From Paractinoplanes deccanensis (GTDB lineage Bacteria > Actinomycetota > Actinomycetes > Mycobacteriales > Micromonosporaceae): 32,509 bases of DNA. Where the stretch lies: NCBI RefSeq assembly GCF_016862115.1, contig NZ_BOMI01000212.1, forward strand, positions 1 through 32,509. The letters run 5' to 3'. The position numbers were made by a program, and so were the translations under genes. The notes beneath the pieces were generated by a model, which saw only the letters and a list, made by a program, of their open reading frames with translations, made no database searches and had not been told where the DNA came from. Shown one piece after another: positions 1 through 9,600 of the stretch; the first letter of the stretch is position 1; each line of letters starts with the position of its first letter.

Positions 1-269
1 ATGTCGACGTCCTCACGCAACCGGCGATTCTCCCGACGCAGTTGCGCGAGCTCGGCACGCTCGTCCGAGGTCAGCCCGTCGGTGCGGGTGCCGGTGTCGA
101 GTTCGGCCTGCTTGACCCACTGCCGCACCGCGGTCTCGGTCAGATCGAAATCCTTCGCGACCTGCCCGACCGTGCGGTCACCACGCTGACACAACTCGAC
201 GATCTCGGCCTTGAATTCCGGCGTGAAAGACCGACGAGGCCGTGCCCGCTTCTTGCCCATGTTCTCCAT
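1..269 (-). CDS. IS3-family transposase OrfA, N-terminal part
   Basis: OrfA of IS3 elements is the DNA-binding helix-turn-helix protein, later fused to the OrfB DDE catalytic part by programmed frameshifting. About 89 residues are visible. A basic N-terminus is followed by the hallmark RRSFTPEFKAEIVEL, a helix-turn-helix (VGQVAKDFDLTETAVRQWV) and the start of the leucine-zipper region (ELAQLRRENRRLRED). I chose ATG 269 because a GGGAGGA ribosome site ends 11 nt upstream (281-287). In-frame ATGs at 281 and 260 are possible. The gene continues beyond base 1, so intactness cannot be judged. Identification is firm from the motif set. Confidence 0.88.
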   Translation of the reverse strand, partial: MENMGKKRARPRRSFTPEFKAEIVELCQRGDRTVGQVAKDFDLTETAVRQWVKQAELDTGTRTDGLTSDERAELAQLRRENRRLREDVD

Positions 270-339
270 GATGATGGACATCCTCCCGGAGACCCCAAGT
301 CCCCTGATCTCGGATGTCCGTCAAAACGGGGTAGGCCCA
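1..339 (-). mobile_element. End of an IS3-family insertion sequence (truncated by window edge)
   Basis: Minus-strand reading starts at a TG dinucleotide (complement of 338-339), and the terminal sequence TGGGCCTACCCCGTTTTGA (complement of 321-339) resembles the inverted-repeat ends of actinobacterial IS3 elements, which typically begin TG. An orfA gene starts about 70 bp inside and runs off the window. The exact boundary is inferred because the other end and any target duplication lie outside the window. The element sits immediately downstream of the defence operon and marks its left border. Confidence 0.65.
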
Positions 340-401
340 GAGGACGTCGCTGCCCACGATTGCTGAGGCAGGCCGTAGTTGCGTCCGCTAACCTCGACTA
401 A

Positions 402-560
402 GGCGTGTTTCAGAAGTCGTGGGGCCGGTGAAGGTCACGGTGTGGCGGTGATCGATAACTGACGAGGTCTCCGGTAAATGGTTCAGCGACCAAGCTGGAA
501 CTTCATACCGGAGACCTCGTGGCCACCTTAAGCCACCAAGGCAGCGAGGTCATCACTCCT
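402..560. mobile_element. Probable remnant of a second IS element
   Basis: The stretch beginning GGCGTGTTTCAGAAGT at about 403 resembles the terminal repeat of DDE-type (IS5-like) elements of actinobacteria. It contains a perfect 15-bp inverted repeat at 462-476 and 506-520, and no intact transposase follows. I infer a short solo end or remnant. Family and inner boundary are uncertain; the right limit is arbitrary. Confidence 0.35.
462..520. repeat. 15-bp perfect inverted repeat with 29-nt spacer
   Basis: ACGAGGTCTCCGGTA at 462-476 is exactly reverse-complemented at 506-520. It could form a strong hairpin downstream of the minus-strand operon that ends at 701, or be an IS regulatory hairpin. 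No run of T follows on either strand, so a classical intrinsic terminator is not evident. Confidence 0.7.
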
Positions 561-700
561 GCCACGTTGAGGGCTTCTCAGAACCGTGCCATGAGTAACG
601 AAAGCAGCCTCGTCACCTCTTGTTACCCGATTGGCATCATAGGCGAACGCCATCGCGGCACCGCCGACGACGAAAGTCCCATAAATGCCCGTCAAAGCGC

Positions 701-2734
701 TCACACCGTAGCCGTGCACCGGACGCAGTTCGGCGAAGCCGTTTCGTTGCCGCAGCTTGTACACCACGGACATATGAATATCCGATCCCGCGTCGCGCAT
801 GGAGCAGCGAGCAGGTCAATACCGTAGCGGCGGTCGATCCGATCGCCGTCTGGGAACTCGATCATCGGCCCAGCCGTTACCAGGACTGGGTAGGTTCGAC
901 GGCACGATGCGCAGGAGCGACTTTCCCACGCGGCATCACAATCTCCGCACGTAGCCCGGAAACCGCTGCCACCGCGAGGTTCCAATGCCCTTTCCGGTCG
1001 CGCGGGTGATGAGCCGCACCGTGGGCAGCGAGTCAGATCCAATGTGTCGGCGACTGCACGCTCGATGCCCTGCCAAAGCGTTTCCATCTCGGCCACATTG
1101 CTGCCGCGCCCGCGGAACCGCGCAGTCTCGTGCCGATTCGCCCACACGAAGGTTTCGGCGGCGGCCCGCTCGTGAGGCGCCGGGATACGGATCACCGCGA
1201 CGCCGGCGGGTACGCGGACCAGCCAGTCCCATTTGGCGGCCAGTTCGGCAGCTAACGCCGCGCCGCATGGCACCGTGTGTGGATAGCTGGTCAGACGTGG
1301 CTGCTCGACCAGCCAGCGCACCGTGCGAGCGAGCCGGATCACGCTGTCGATCTCCAGTGGAGACACCGGCATGGGCCACAGCATCAAGTCACGGTGCTGC
1401 GGCGCGGGGGTGCCAGGTGACTCGTACGTCCTCAGTCGAACGGCCTCAGGCAGCTTCTGGCGCTCCTCCTGAGTACCGGGGTACAACACCAGCGTGGGCA
1501 GCTCGGGCGCCGCGGCAATGAGAGCGTCCAACTGGGTTGACACCGTGTCGGCGTTGCCGGACGCGCTCAACGCGTGCGGAAGTGCAACGATGCGCATCAC
1601 CGGCGCTGAGTCCTGTTCGAGGAGCAGAACTCCCGACCCGGTACTCGGCCGCAGCGTCATGGTGGTCCCGCCGATCGAATAGGTGACGGGCTCACCTACT
1701 CGCACCGGAGTCACCGCTACGGCGCCCAGCTCGTCGAATGCCCGGACAACCAAGACCCAACAGAATCCGTCAAACCCAGCGACCCAGCGCTCGGCCTGCT
1801 TCATCAACGCGTTTGCCGATTGGTCGGCACCGCGCGAGGTCACCAGCTCCCGCCACAACTCGGCCACATGTCGGTAACGATCCTCACTGGCCAGGAGATT
1901 GGTCGAGCGCAGCGCGCTTCCCAGTGCGGCCCGCCGATTGACACCTGCCCAGACCGGCGAGGACCGCAGCGCCATGACAGCCGTACGCAATAGTTCCACC
2001 TCGGCCAAGCGCAATCGCGCCAGCTCCTGCCAATCCTCTCGGTCGAAGAGCTCTCCGACCAGGCTCCACAGCCGCAAACCGGACTTCCAATGCCGTCCGG
2101 CGATGTCGTCGATGTAGTGCTCGATACCGCTGAACATGCTTTCTATGCCACGGATCTGAGCCGCACGCCCGGCAAGATAGCGTGACGACTCGTCGACCAA
2201 ACGAGCGGCGAGCCGATTCTCATACAAGTCGACCTCCACCTCGCGCTCAGGGCTCAGCATCCGGTCCGGGCGGACACCGTCCGGACGCAGCGCCGCCCAG
2301 TCCTCGCTGTGCGCGGCGAGCCGGACGATCGAGGGCGGCGTAACGGTGCGCATCCGTGCCACCGGCACCAGGCGATTGGTGGAGCGCAGCCGGGCCGCCG
2401 GCCGGAAACAGACTGCTCGCAGATACGGCAGATGCTCTTCGATCGCCGCTTCGAGCGGCTGCTGCCGCAACGTTCCCCAGGCTGCCTGGTCGTCGACCAA
2501 GGGTGATACGTCGATCAGCTCGCTCAAGGGTGCGCCGCGGGCGGCAAGGTCCGCGACGCGTTCACCGATAGCGACGACCGCTTCCCTGGTGACTATGTCC
2601 GGCACAATGCCGTCAAGGTCTGTGAACTTACGGCCAGATCGATCCGGGGCGACATAGCGCCCGAGCATGGGCAATACCTCGTCGACCGGTACCAAGCGGT
2701 CCGTGATCCGGTCAACGACAAGGTCCGTGGGCAC
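701..2734 (-). CDS. cnuC: McrC/DUF2357-like protein with degenerate nuclease site and Cys-rich C-terminus (CnuC-like)
   Basis: This is the last gene of the second operon, 677 aa, with a GTG start sharing one base with the upstream stop (TAGTG). The middle carries the DUF2357/LlaJI-type signature (ENRLAARLVDE, residues 172-182) followed by helices. A nuclease-like block follows (about 310-450) with the conserved strand LVLYPG (415-420). Where McrC-type PD-(D/E)xK nucleases show an acidic residue and D/E-x-K, this protein reads RIVALPH (381-387), so I see no catalytic lysine motif and predict an inactive nuclease fold. The tail (570-673) has CxxC pairs at 570/573, 596/599, 608/611, 655/658 and 670/673, consistent with zinc ribbons. 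By family logic it partners the adjacent McrB-like motor. The symbol follows CoCoNuT naming from memory; subtype is not assigned. Confidence 0.72.
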   Translation of the reverse strand: MPTDLVVDRITDRLVPVDEVLPMLGRYVAPDRSGRKFTDLDGIVPDIVTREAVVAIGERVADLAARGAPLSELIDVSPLVDDQAAWGTLRQQPLEAAIEEHLPYLRAVCFRPAARLRSTNRLVPVARMRTVTPPSIVRLAAHSEDWAALRPDGVRPDRMLSPEREVEVDLYENRLAARLVDESSRYLAGRAAQIRGIESMFSGIEHYIDDIAGRHWKSGLRLWSLVGELFDREDWQELARLRLAEVELLRTAVMALRSSPVWAGVNRRAALGSALRSTNLLASEDRYRHVAELWRELVTSRGADQSANALMKQAERWVAGFDGFCWVLVVRAFDELGAVAVTPVRVGEPVTYSIGGTTMTLRPSTGSGVLLLEQDSAPVMRIVALPHALSASGNADTVSTQLDALIAAAPELPTLVLYPGTQEERQKLPEAVRLRTYESPGTPAPQHRDLMLWPMPVSPLEIDSVIRLARTVRWLVEQPRLTSYPHTVPCGAALAAELAAKWDWLVRVPAGVAVIRIPAPHERAAAETFVWANRHETARFRGRGSNVAEMETLWQGIERAVADTLDLTRCPRCGSSPARPERALEPRGGSGFRATCGDCDAAWESRSCASCRRTYPVLVTAGPMIEFPDGDRIDRRYGIDLLAAPCATRDRIFICPWCTSCGNETASPNCVRCTATV

Positions 2735-5043
2735 TACGCCTGACCCAGGTCTCGGATGAGTGCCTCGATGACAGAGCGGGAGCGCATGGGCGGCATGTCG
2801 CTACCCGGCAGCCTCGACCAGCGCGATTCGAGATCGTCCCGCAACTTCTTGAGCTCATCGGCCCGGATTTCGTACCGGCCGTGCAGCTTGCGCAGAATCT
2901 TGGTCGCGATCAGATGATCGGTCGCCTCGCCAACCGTTCCGCCCGCCGCAACCACCACGGGTACATACCGCGCGATGTGCTTGTTCAAGCGGCTTCCCCA
3001 CGAAATGCGGAAGTCATCGGCCAGCCTGCCGGCCAGCTGGTTGGTCAGAAACGTTCGCGCATCGGCCGCCGCATCCCGGTGCTTGGCTTCTGCCGCATTG
3101 AAGGCGTGGGTCAATGCCTGGAAACTCAGAGGGGGGAGTGGCTCCTGCGGCGGGACGTCGAACGGGTGCGGACTGGTCGGCAGCTCGATGACGTGGGCAC
3201 GATCGTAGGTCTTGTCAGCGAAGGACACTGTGGTTTCGTCGTGGTTGGCCGTACCGACGAAGAACGCCGACCGTGGCACCGGCAGCAGCCTGCCCTCACG
3301 AAGCAACCTCGGCGAAGGCGACACGGCCGCGCTCATCAGCACGAGATCTGGTGTGGCAGTCCTGTTCACATCACGTTCCAGCGCGGAGAGCACGTCATTG
3401 AAGTACTGCTCGGGATGCGAGAGATTCATCTCGTCCAGCACAATGAAGTAAGGCTGGTCGGCAAAGGCTGGGCATTGGGCACGATACAGCGCTTTCGTGA
3501 ACTCGGATTCGTAGAAGCGGCGCTCGAAGGCGTTGTAATAGCCCATCAAGTCCTGCGGTGTACGCCAATCCGCTCCCACCGACACCACTGCCGACCCGGC
3601 GCCGATGGCTTCCGCAAAACGCTGCGGCAACTGAGTCTTGCCGATGCCGCTGATTCCTTGCAGCAGATGAAGCTGGCTGGTAGCCAGGCCGGCCAGAAAT
3701 GAGCGCAGGTCAACCTCCTCGTAGAAGAGGTGATGTTGCTGCCGGATGAGGGCGCGAACTCGGCTGACCAGCTCGGGCAGGGGCGGCACATCTTCCGCCA
3801 GGTCGGATGGCCGATCCGCATGGATGGCATCCATCTCGGTGCACATCGGCAGCGGTGAGGTACCTTCACGCCGCGCCACCAGCCCCTGCCACTTTCGTTC
3901 CTCTTCCTCGATCATGTCGCGATACGCGCGGACTTCCGCCTCCAATGCCTCCTTGCCGACGGCCATCCGTTCCAGTGCTGTCGCTGTGATCTGGTGTGCG
4001 GAGAGCTGGCGCTGCAACCGTTCGTTGTCCGCCGCATAGACGACACAACGGTCACGAAGCCGACGGGCTTCCTCCTCGAGCGCGCTGAGCTGCAGCTCCT
4101 TCTCCGCCGGGGCGGTCAACCGCAGCCGCTTGAGCTCCGCGCTGTCGGCCCGAAGCCGGTCGATCTCGTCGCGTACCTCGTCCGGGTCACGGTCGTCCAT
4201 CGCCCGCCGCAGCCGCTCGAACTCGGCAATCTGCCGGCCCTGCCGCTCGGCATCGTCGCGAGCTGCCTCGTACAACCGGCGGAGGTGATCCGCTTGCAGC
4301 CTCATGTCCTCGGTAGCTGCGGTGACGGCCAGTTTGGTCCTGTCGTCGTATAGCTCCCTCACGTCCTGAAGGTCTTCCTCCCGGATCTGGAGTTCGCCTT
4401 CCCATCTGCGCAGCCGCTGCCGCTCCGCTCGTACAGCCGCTCGGTCCTCATCCAGCGCGGCGCGCTCACGAGCCAGTTCCTCCTGCAGCCGCTCCCTCTG
4501 CCGGGTCAGCTCGTCGTCGAGTTCCCGCCGCGCGGCGTCAAAGCGACTCCGGGCCGCGGACAGCTCGGCCCGCGCGTCCGCGATCAACTCCTCCTTGTCC
4601 CGTTCCTGCCGCGCCCGAAGAGCGTTCTCGTCCTCCAGCAGTCTGCGATCACGCTCGTCGATGGCTTCGATGCGGGAGGCCAACGCCGCCCTGTCGTTGA
4701 CCAGACGAGCCTCCCATTCGCCGAGCTTGAGGGTGCTCTCGTCCACCTTCGCCGCACGCTCTTCGAGCTCCGTTTCACGCCGCCTCAGACGCGCCGACGC
4801 CTCCTGATATGCCCTGCGAACAGCGACGGCCTGCCGCAACTGCTCGGCCAGCTCAATCGGGTCTGGCTCAGAATCGACCACTGTCGAGTCCGACACGTCG
4901 TCCGGGCCAAGCTCCGCCTGGGCGTCCGCGAAGAGGGCTGCTACCTGCTCGGCTGCCAGCTGGTCAGTCTTGGCCCGCGGTTGTCTCGGCGGCGTAGCGG
5001 ACCGCCTCTGGTTCGTCTGCCTCTTGGGCTTGCCGCGCGCCAT
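2734..5043 (-). CDS. cnuB: Coiled-coil McrB-like AAA+ NTPase (CnuB-like)
   Basis: A 769-aa protein. Residues about 70-390 are almost wholly charged heptad-like sequence (E/R/L/A-rich), predicted as long coiled coils. An AAA+ module follows: Walker A GISGIGKT (463-470), Walker B FIVLDEMN (D537, E538) and a sensor strand ending in TANHDETT (N600), the arrangement of McrB GTPases. McrB proteins form hexameric rings that drive a McrC partner, and the next gene encodes a McrC-like protein. I chose ATG 5043 rather than the upstream in-frame start at 5121 because it overlaps the preceding stop as TGATG and opens with a normal basic N-terminus. No modified-base-reading domain is recognisable, so the coiled coil probably replaces it as the sensing or assembly arm (inference). 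Confidence 0.85.
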   Translation of the reverse strand: MARGKPKRQTNQRRSATPPRQPRAKTDQLAAEQVAALFADAQAELGPDDVSDSTVVDSEPDPIELAEQLRQAVAVRRAYQEASARLRRRETELEERAAKVDESTLKLGEWEARLVNDRAALASRIEAIDERDRRLLEDENALRARQERDKEELIADARAELSAARSRFDAARRELDDELTRQRERLQEELARERAALDEDRAAVRAERQRLRRWEGELQIREEDLQDVRELYDDRTKLAVTAATEDMRLQADHLRRLYEAARDDAERQGRQIAEFERLRRAMDDRDPDEVRDEIDRLRADSAELKRLRLTAPAEKELQLSALEEEARRLRDRCVVYAADNERLQRQLSAHQITATALERMAVGKEALEAEVRAYRDMIEEEERKWQGLVARREGTSPLPMCTEMDAIHADRPSDLAEDVPPLPELVSRVRALIRQQHHLFYEEVDLRSFLAGLATSQLHLLQGISGIGKTQLPQRFAEAIGAGSAVVSVGADWRTPQDLMGYYNAFERRFYESEFTKALYRAQCPAFADQPYFIVLDEMNLSHPEQYFNDVLSALERDVNRTATPDLVLMSAAVSPSPRLLREGRLLPVPRSAFFVGTANHDETTVSFADKTYDRAHVIELPTSPHPFDVPPQEPLPPLSFQALTHAFNAAEAKHRDAAADARTFLTNQLAGRLADDFRISWGSRLNKHIARYVPVVVAAGGTVGEATDHLIATKILRKLHGRYEIRADELKKLRDDLESRWSRLPGSDMPPMRSRSVIEALIRDLGQA

Positions 5044-6620
5044 CAGACCGGGGTCCTTTCGGTAGGTGTTTCGGGTGTCAGCAGCAGGCCGCGAACGGCT
5101 CCGGCCGCAGCCTCCCGGCACCAGGCCGTGTCGTGCGGATTCGTCGCATCCCGCCCGGCGTGCGCCGCCCGATTACGCAAGTCGTTCAGGGTCCTCAGGG
5201 TGACCGGCAAGTCGGGCTCCGTCGCTGCCAATTCGCGAAGCGGATGGCTGTTCTGACCGGCCGCGGCAAGTACGGACAGCGGCAACATAGCCTTCACGAA
5301 GCTCTTACTCGGATTTCCATTCGCTTTCTGCAGTTCCCGCTTGTCCACTTCGACATAGAGCGAAGCCACACTATGGAAGCCAAGGCCTTGGGCGGCCTTC
5401 TCCAGCATCGCGCGGCGCATCAGCGGAGCGGCACCCGCAAAACTCTGCAGGGTGTCTGGATGCAGCGGAAATAGGACGAGCATCCGGCGCAGGAGGATCT
5501 CGTACAGGCGGAGTGCGGTGTGCGCGACCCGCTCGATGGCCTCGTCACGCTCCGGGGACTGCATCGCGAGATCCAGCTCGAGCATCAGCCCGAAGGCATC
5601 CCGGTCGCCGCGGATCTCGGGTCCGAACTCGTCCGCGAGCCGGCGTTCCAACACACCGCGCAGCTCCATGTCGGCCTGCCGGTACCGATCACGGGCACCG
5701 GCCAGCTGGGCGGAGATCCGCCCCTTGATCTCCTCGTCGAGCGCGCCGTCCTCCCGTCCGAACCGATACACCAGGGAATGGAACAGATCGCTCGTCCCTA
5801 GTCCGAACGGATCGTGAGCGATCAACGCATCCACGGTCTCGCTGTCCTCACCGACAACCTGCAGGAATCCGAGCAGAAAGACGGCCTCGGGCTCCGACAG
5901 GAAAGCGACCCGGCTCAGCTCGGGAAAGTGGTCGGCGATGGTGCCTGCGCCGTTCTCCACCAGCCCTGCCGGCACGGCGGCCGGCGCCAGTCCGACCTCT
6001 CGCTCATAGTCACGCACCCGGCTGACCCGCCGAGCGACACGGTCGGCGCTGGCCGCCTCGACCACACGGGCCGCCGTGGGCCGTTGCGGCGGGCGGTCCG
6101 GCGGCAAGATCCGGCGGGCATCAGTCCGGTCGGACCGGCCGGGCGTGCCGAGCTGAAGCTCGGCACCACCTGGGTCGTTACGCAGGACGTATGCCTCGCG
6201 CAGCTGATCTACCGTACGTGGCCAGAGGTCGCCGGTGAAAGGATCCATGAAGACATAGCAGACCTGCCACTCGGCCGACTGCACCGACGTTCCGGTCCGG
6301 AGCGCTTGCTGACCCTTCTCGGTCAAGTCGTGACGACGGGTCAGGTTCCCGTCCGAGACAGCACGATCGAGAATGTGCGCGCACAGCGTCGCTTTCAGTC
6401 CGACCAGCTCGCCGATGCGGTCCGGTTGCCGAATACCCGCCTGGCAGAGGGCGAGGGTGACCCGCTGGAAGAGATCAAGGCCGCGTTGCTCCAGAACCGG
6501 CGCCGTGACGCGGTAAGCCCAGGCAGGCCAGAGCAGGCACAGACGGGAATTGTGGGACGGCGATCGCAGATCGTACCGCAATATGCGAGCACGCGACCAA
6601 TCAGGGCTGGAAGAGTCCAT
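5043..6620 (-). CDS. Winged-helix plus C-terminal HEPN-like putative ribonuclease
   Basis: A 525-aa protein with no full-length family that I recognise. Residues about 45-110 look like a winged helix (a helical pair, then TEKGQQAL as in MarR/ArsR-like wings). The centre is helical. The C-terminus has LNDLRNRAAHAG with R482 and H487 spaced as in the Rx4-6H motif of HEPN ribonucleases, and is followed by helices. HEPN domains cut RNA, often as abortive-infection effectors. It lies between the helicase and the McrB-like gene, overlapping both (20 bp and 1 bp), so it is part of the same machine and may correspond to a HEPN component described for CoCoNuTs. I chose ATG 6620 because AGGGG lies 8 nt upstream; GTG 6629 sits too close to it. 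The HEPN call rests on one motif plus helical context. Confidence 0.6.
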   Translation of the reverse strand: MDSSSPDWSRARILRYDLRSPSHNSRLCLLWPAWAYRVTAPVLEQRGLDLFQRVTLALCQAGIRQPDRIGELVGLKATLCAHILDRAVSDGNLTRRHDLTEKGQQALRTGTSVQSAEWQVCYVFMDPFTGDLWPRTVDQLREAYVLRNDPGGAELQLGTPGRSDRTDARRILPPDRPPQRPTAARVVEAASADRVARRVSRVRDYEREVGLAPAAVPAGLVENGAGTIADHFPELSRVAFLSEPEAVFLLGFLQVVGEDSETVDALIAHDPFGLGTSDLFHSLVYRFGREDGALDEEIKGRISAQLAGARDRYRQADMELRGVLERRLADEFGPEIRGDRDAFGLMLELDLAMQSPERDEAIERVAHTALRLYEILLRRMLVLFPLHPDTLQSFAGAAPLMRRAMLEKAAQGLGFHSVASLYVEVDKRELQKANGNPSKSFVKAMLPLSVLAAAGQNSHPLRELAATEPDLPVTLRTLNDLRNRAAHAGRDATNPHDTAWCREAAAGAVRGLLLTPETPTERTPV

Positions 6621-9600
6621 GCGGCCCACCCCTCTCGCACATGTCGAGAAAGTCGGTCAACGGGGCCACGGCCGACGGCGCTTGGCCGGCCCTGAACATC
6701 GCCGCCGCACCGACCGTGATGAGCAGGCGCTTCTGCCGGCTCATCGCCACACACAATCGGTTCCGTAAGGTCAAGTGGCCGTAGCGCCGAGCCACCCAGC
6801 GCCGATAGCGCCCGTCGTCGGCCGCCGGGGCCGTCTCCGATCGAGGTCGGCATCGAGTAGTGGACAGCAGGACGACATCGAATTCCCGGCCCTGGAACGC
6901 GTCCACAGTGCCGACTGCCAGCCTGTCCATGCGGCGCCCGGCGCTGTCGTACCGCAACCGGTCGACCAGCTCAAACGTGCTGCCGTTGGCCACCAGAAGC
7001 TTGCGTGCGGCGAGTTGGCGTCGGATCTCCTCGACCTGGGCGCTGTAGAACGCGATGACCCCCACGGTCAGATACGGCGCCTCCTCCAGGAGCCGGTCCA
7101 CTTCCGCCGCAAGCACGGATGCCTCGGCCGGACGTGCCTTGCTCCGGTCGCCCACCTCCTGGCCAACCTGCGGCGGGACATCGAGCCAAGCAGCGACAGC
7201 GTTGTCATACCGCTCGATACCGTGAGTGAAGGCCGTGTCGGGCCGGGCTGAGCTCAGGCCGCCTTCATAGAAGTTGCGGCTTACGAACTCGCCCAAGATC
7301 CGATGCATGCGGAACTGGGTATCCAGAGTCACGACACGAGGTACGGGCACGCCCGGGCGGTCCAGGCTCGTGAACAGGCGCTCGAACAGGCTCTCCGACA
7401 ACAACCCGCGCATATCCGGTTCGAACTCGCGTTCCACGTCGGGTTCGAGCATCTGCGGGAGCTGATTGTGATCGCCGACGAACACGATACGGCGGCTGGC
7501 ATGGATCAGCGGAATCATGAGGTCGAGCGGATTGGCGCGAGCCGCCTCGTCGACGATCACGGTGTCGAAAACAACCTCGTCGACCCGTGACTCTCCTTTC
7601 GCGTCGGCCATTGTCGGCGACGCGACCTGCTGACAGGTCGCCGCGTAGGAGGCCGTGTACTCGCGAAGCGTCCATTGCACAGCGCCCGGATCGCCGTCGA
7701 TCGCTTCCCGATATTCCAGCAAGGCGAGGGCAACACCGTCGCCGGGCGTCCGGCTCACGCGATCGGCAAGGGCGTCGACGACCTCCTCGAGAATCGCTCG
7801 CAGATCAGGGTCGACAGTGGGGAGGAGCGCGGGACCGTCCGGGCGGCTGAGCAATTCAAGCAATTCCCGTCGAGCCTCGGCCAGCTCGGCCAGAAAGGGT
7901 GGTGACCCCGGCTCGTTCCAGTCGGCCGCACGTCTCAACAGTTCCAGCGTCGACGGCGGCACCTGCATGTCGTCCAGCGCGAGCAAGCGACGCAGTGCTT
8001 TGGCGACCCGCGACTGGCCACCGTCCTCGAACGATTCCTGGACGTACGGGATTCCTCGTACGGCCCGAATCGTCAGCTGTTCGAGCTCGGACCCGGATGC
8101 AGGCGAGGGTCGCATTGCGGGCGCCGCCAATCGGTCGCGGATCCGATCGGCCAGGCGGCCCGGCAGGAATGCCTCAGCGACGGTCAACAGGTCGCGCAGC
8201 ATCTCAACGGTTCCGGCGTTGTCCGTCGGCGCCAGCAGGTAACCAGCAGCTGCCGCAGTGGCGCGACGGAGTGCAATCGTGGCGGGACCCGTGCTGTTCT
8301 GGGCAAGACGCTCGTCGAGCCGCGTTGCCGTCTCCTCCTGCCAGCGGTCGATCTGAACGGTAGTGCCACGACCGGTCCGGTCGACCTTGTTCGCCGGCAG
8401 TCCGAAGACCACCGAACGGTCGACCAGCTCATCCACCGCGGCGTGCTGATAACTCGTCAGCAACATCGACCCCCGCAACCGCGCGTACTCACGGCCGGAC
8501 TCCGCGAGCCGCTGCTGGAGAGCTGCGATGACCTGTGTCTTGCCGGTGCCCGGCGGGCCTTGAATGATCGCGATGTCCGGTGTGTTGAGCGCGACGTCCA
8601 GTGCCCGGCGCTGCCGTGGAGTCGGCTGCCCTCCGTTGAAGCACTCCCAGGCGGCGACCGACTCGGGCTCGATGCGCTTGTGGGTCAGCGGCGCGGGCAC
8701 CGGCTGCCCTTCCAACAAGGCGAGAAGACGAGGGATCCGGGTCTGACCGTGCAGAATGCGGTCGAATGCCTCCCGGCGCCGAAGCAGCCGGCGCCGATCG
8801 CCGCGGAAAGACAGGTACAGGAAGCCTGTCGCGGGTGGCCGGACTGCCACCTTTCCCGGTCCAGACCCGCGACGGTCGAACATCCGCATATCGATCGTCG
8901 ACGTCTCGAGGTTCACGGCGACCACCTCACCGGCCACTGCGTCTTTGTCGAGTGCGTAGTCGAGCAGTCCCCAAGACTGGTCGTCGGCTATCGCCTCGTG
9001 CAGCAACGCGCCAGGCAAAGCCGCTGCCGCCTCGAGTTCGGGCGCATCATCCGACGCCACTCGGTCGAGGAGGGAGACTCTGCCGCCGGACGGGACCGCA
9101 ACGAAGAAGCGCATGACGCCGTCGGCCCGAGGATGGACCTTGTCATAGGTTAGGTATCCGGCGTCGCGGACGGTGCGATGCGTCCACCAGCTTTCCTTGC
9201 GGTTGTACGAGTTCCACATGGCCAAGAAGCCCTCGCCCGAGGCGAGCCGGGCAAGATGCTGCCTCATCTCCTCCCGCAGTTGCGTGGCTTGCGTCTCATC
9301 GGTGAAGGTGACAGGGCGGTGAATCAGCTTCAGCGGCCCTTGAGCGGCGTCGTACGCGCGCAGTACCACGCGGCTGAGCATCGTCCGGCCCGTCGCCGTG
9401 CTGACGTCGGCGGCCACGCCACGTCCGTGCACCCGGAATGCCACCGGTTCCTGTGAACTCGCCCGAGGGCCGGCCGAGATGACGAGTCGCTGCGGGCTAC
9501 CCGGCGGCGAGCCCGGCAGAGGCGGCATAACAAGCCTTTCGGTGAGCCAGTTCAGCGCCCAATCCGGCGACCGGCGGCCATGCCGATCCCCCGCCGCCCG

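Noticed and set aside
528..800. Minus-strand 90-codon frame with a hydrophobic stretch near the IS remnant
   Set aside because: It overlaps the Cys-rich end of the McrC-like gene by 100 bp in another frame, has no ribosome site and no recognisable family.
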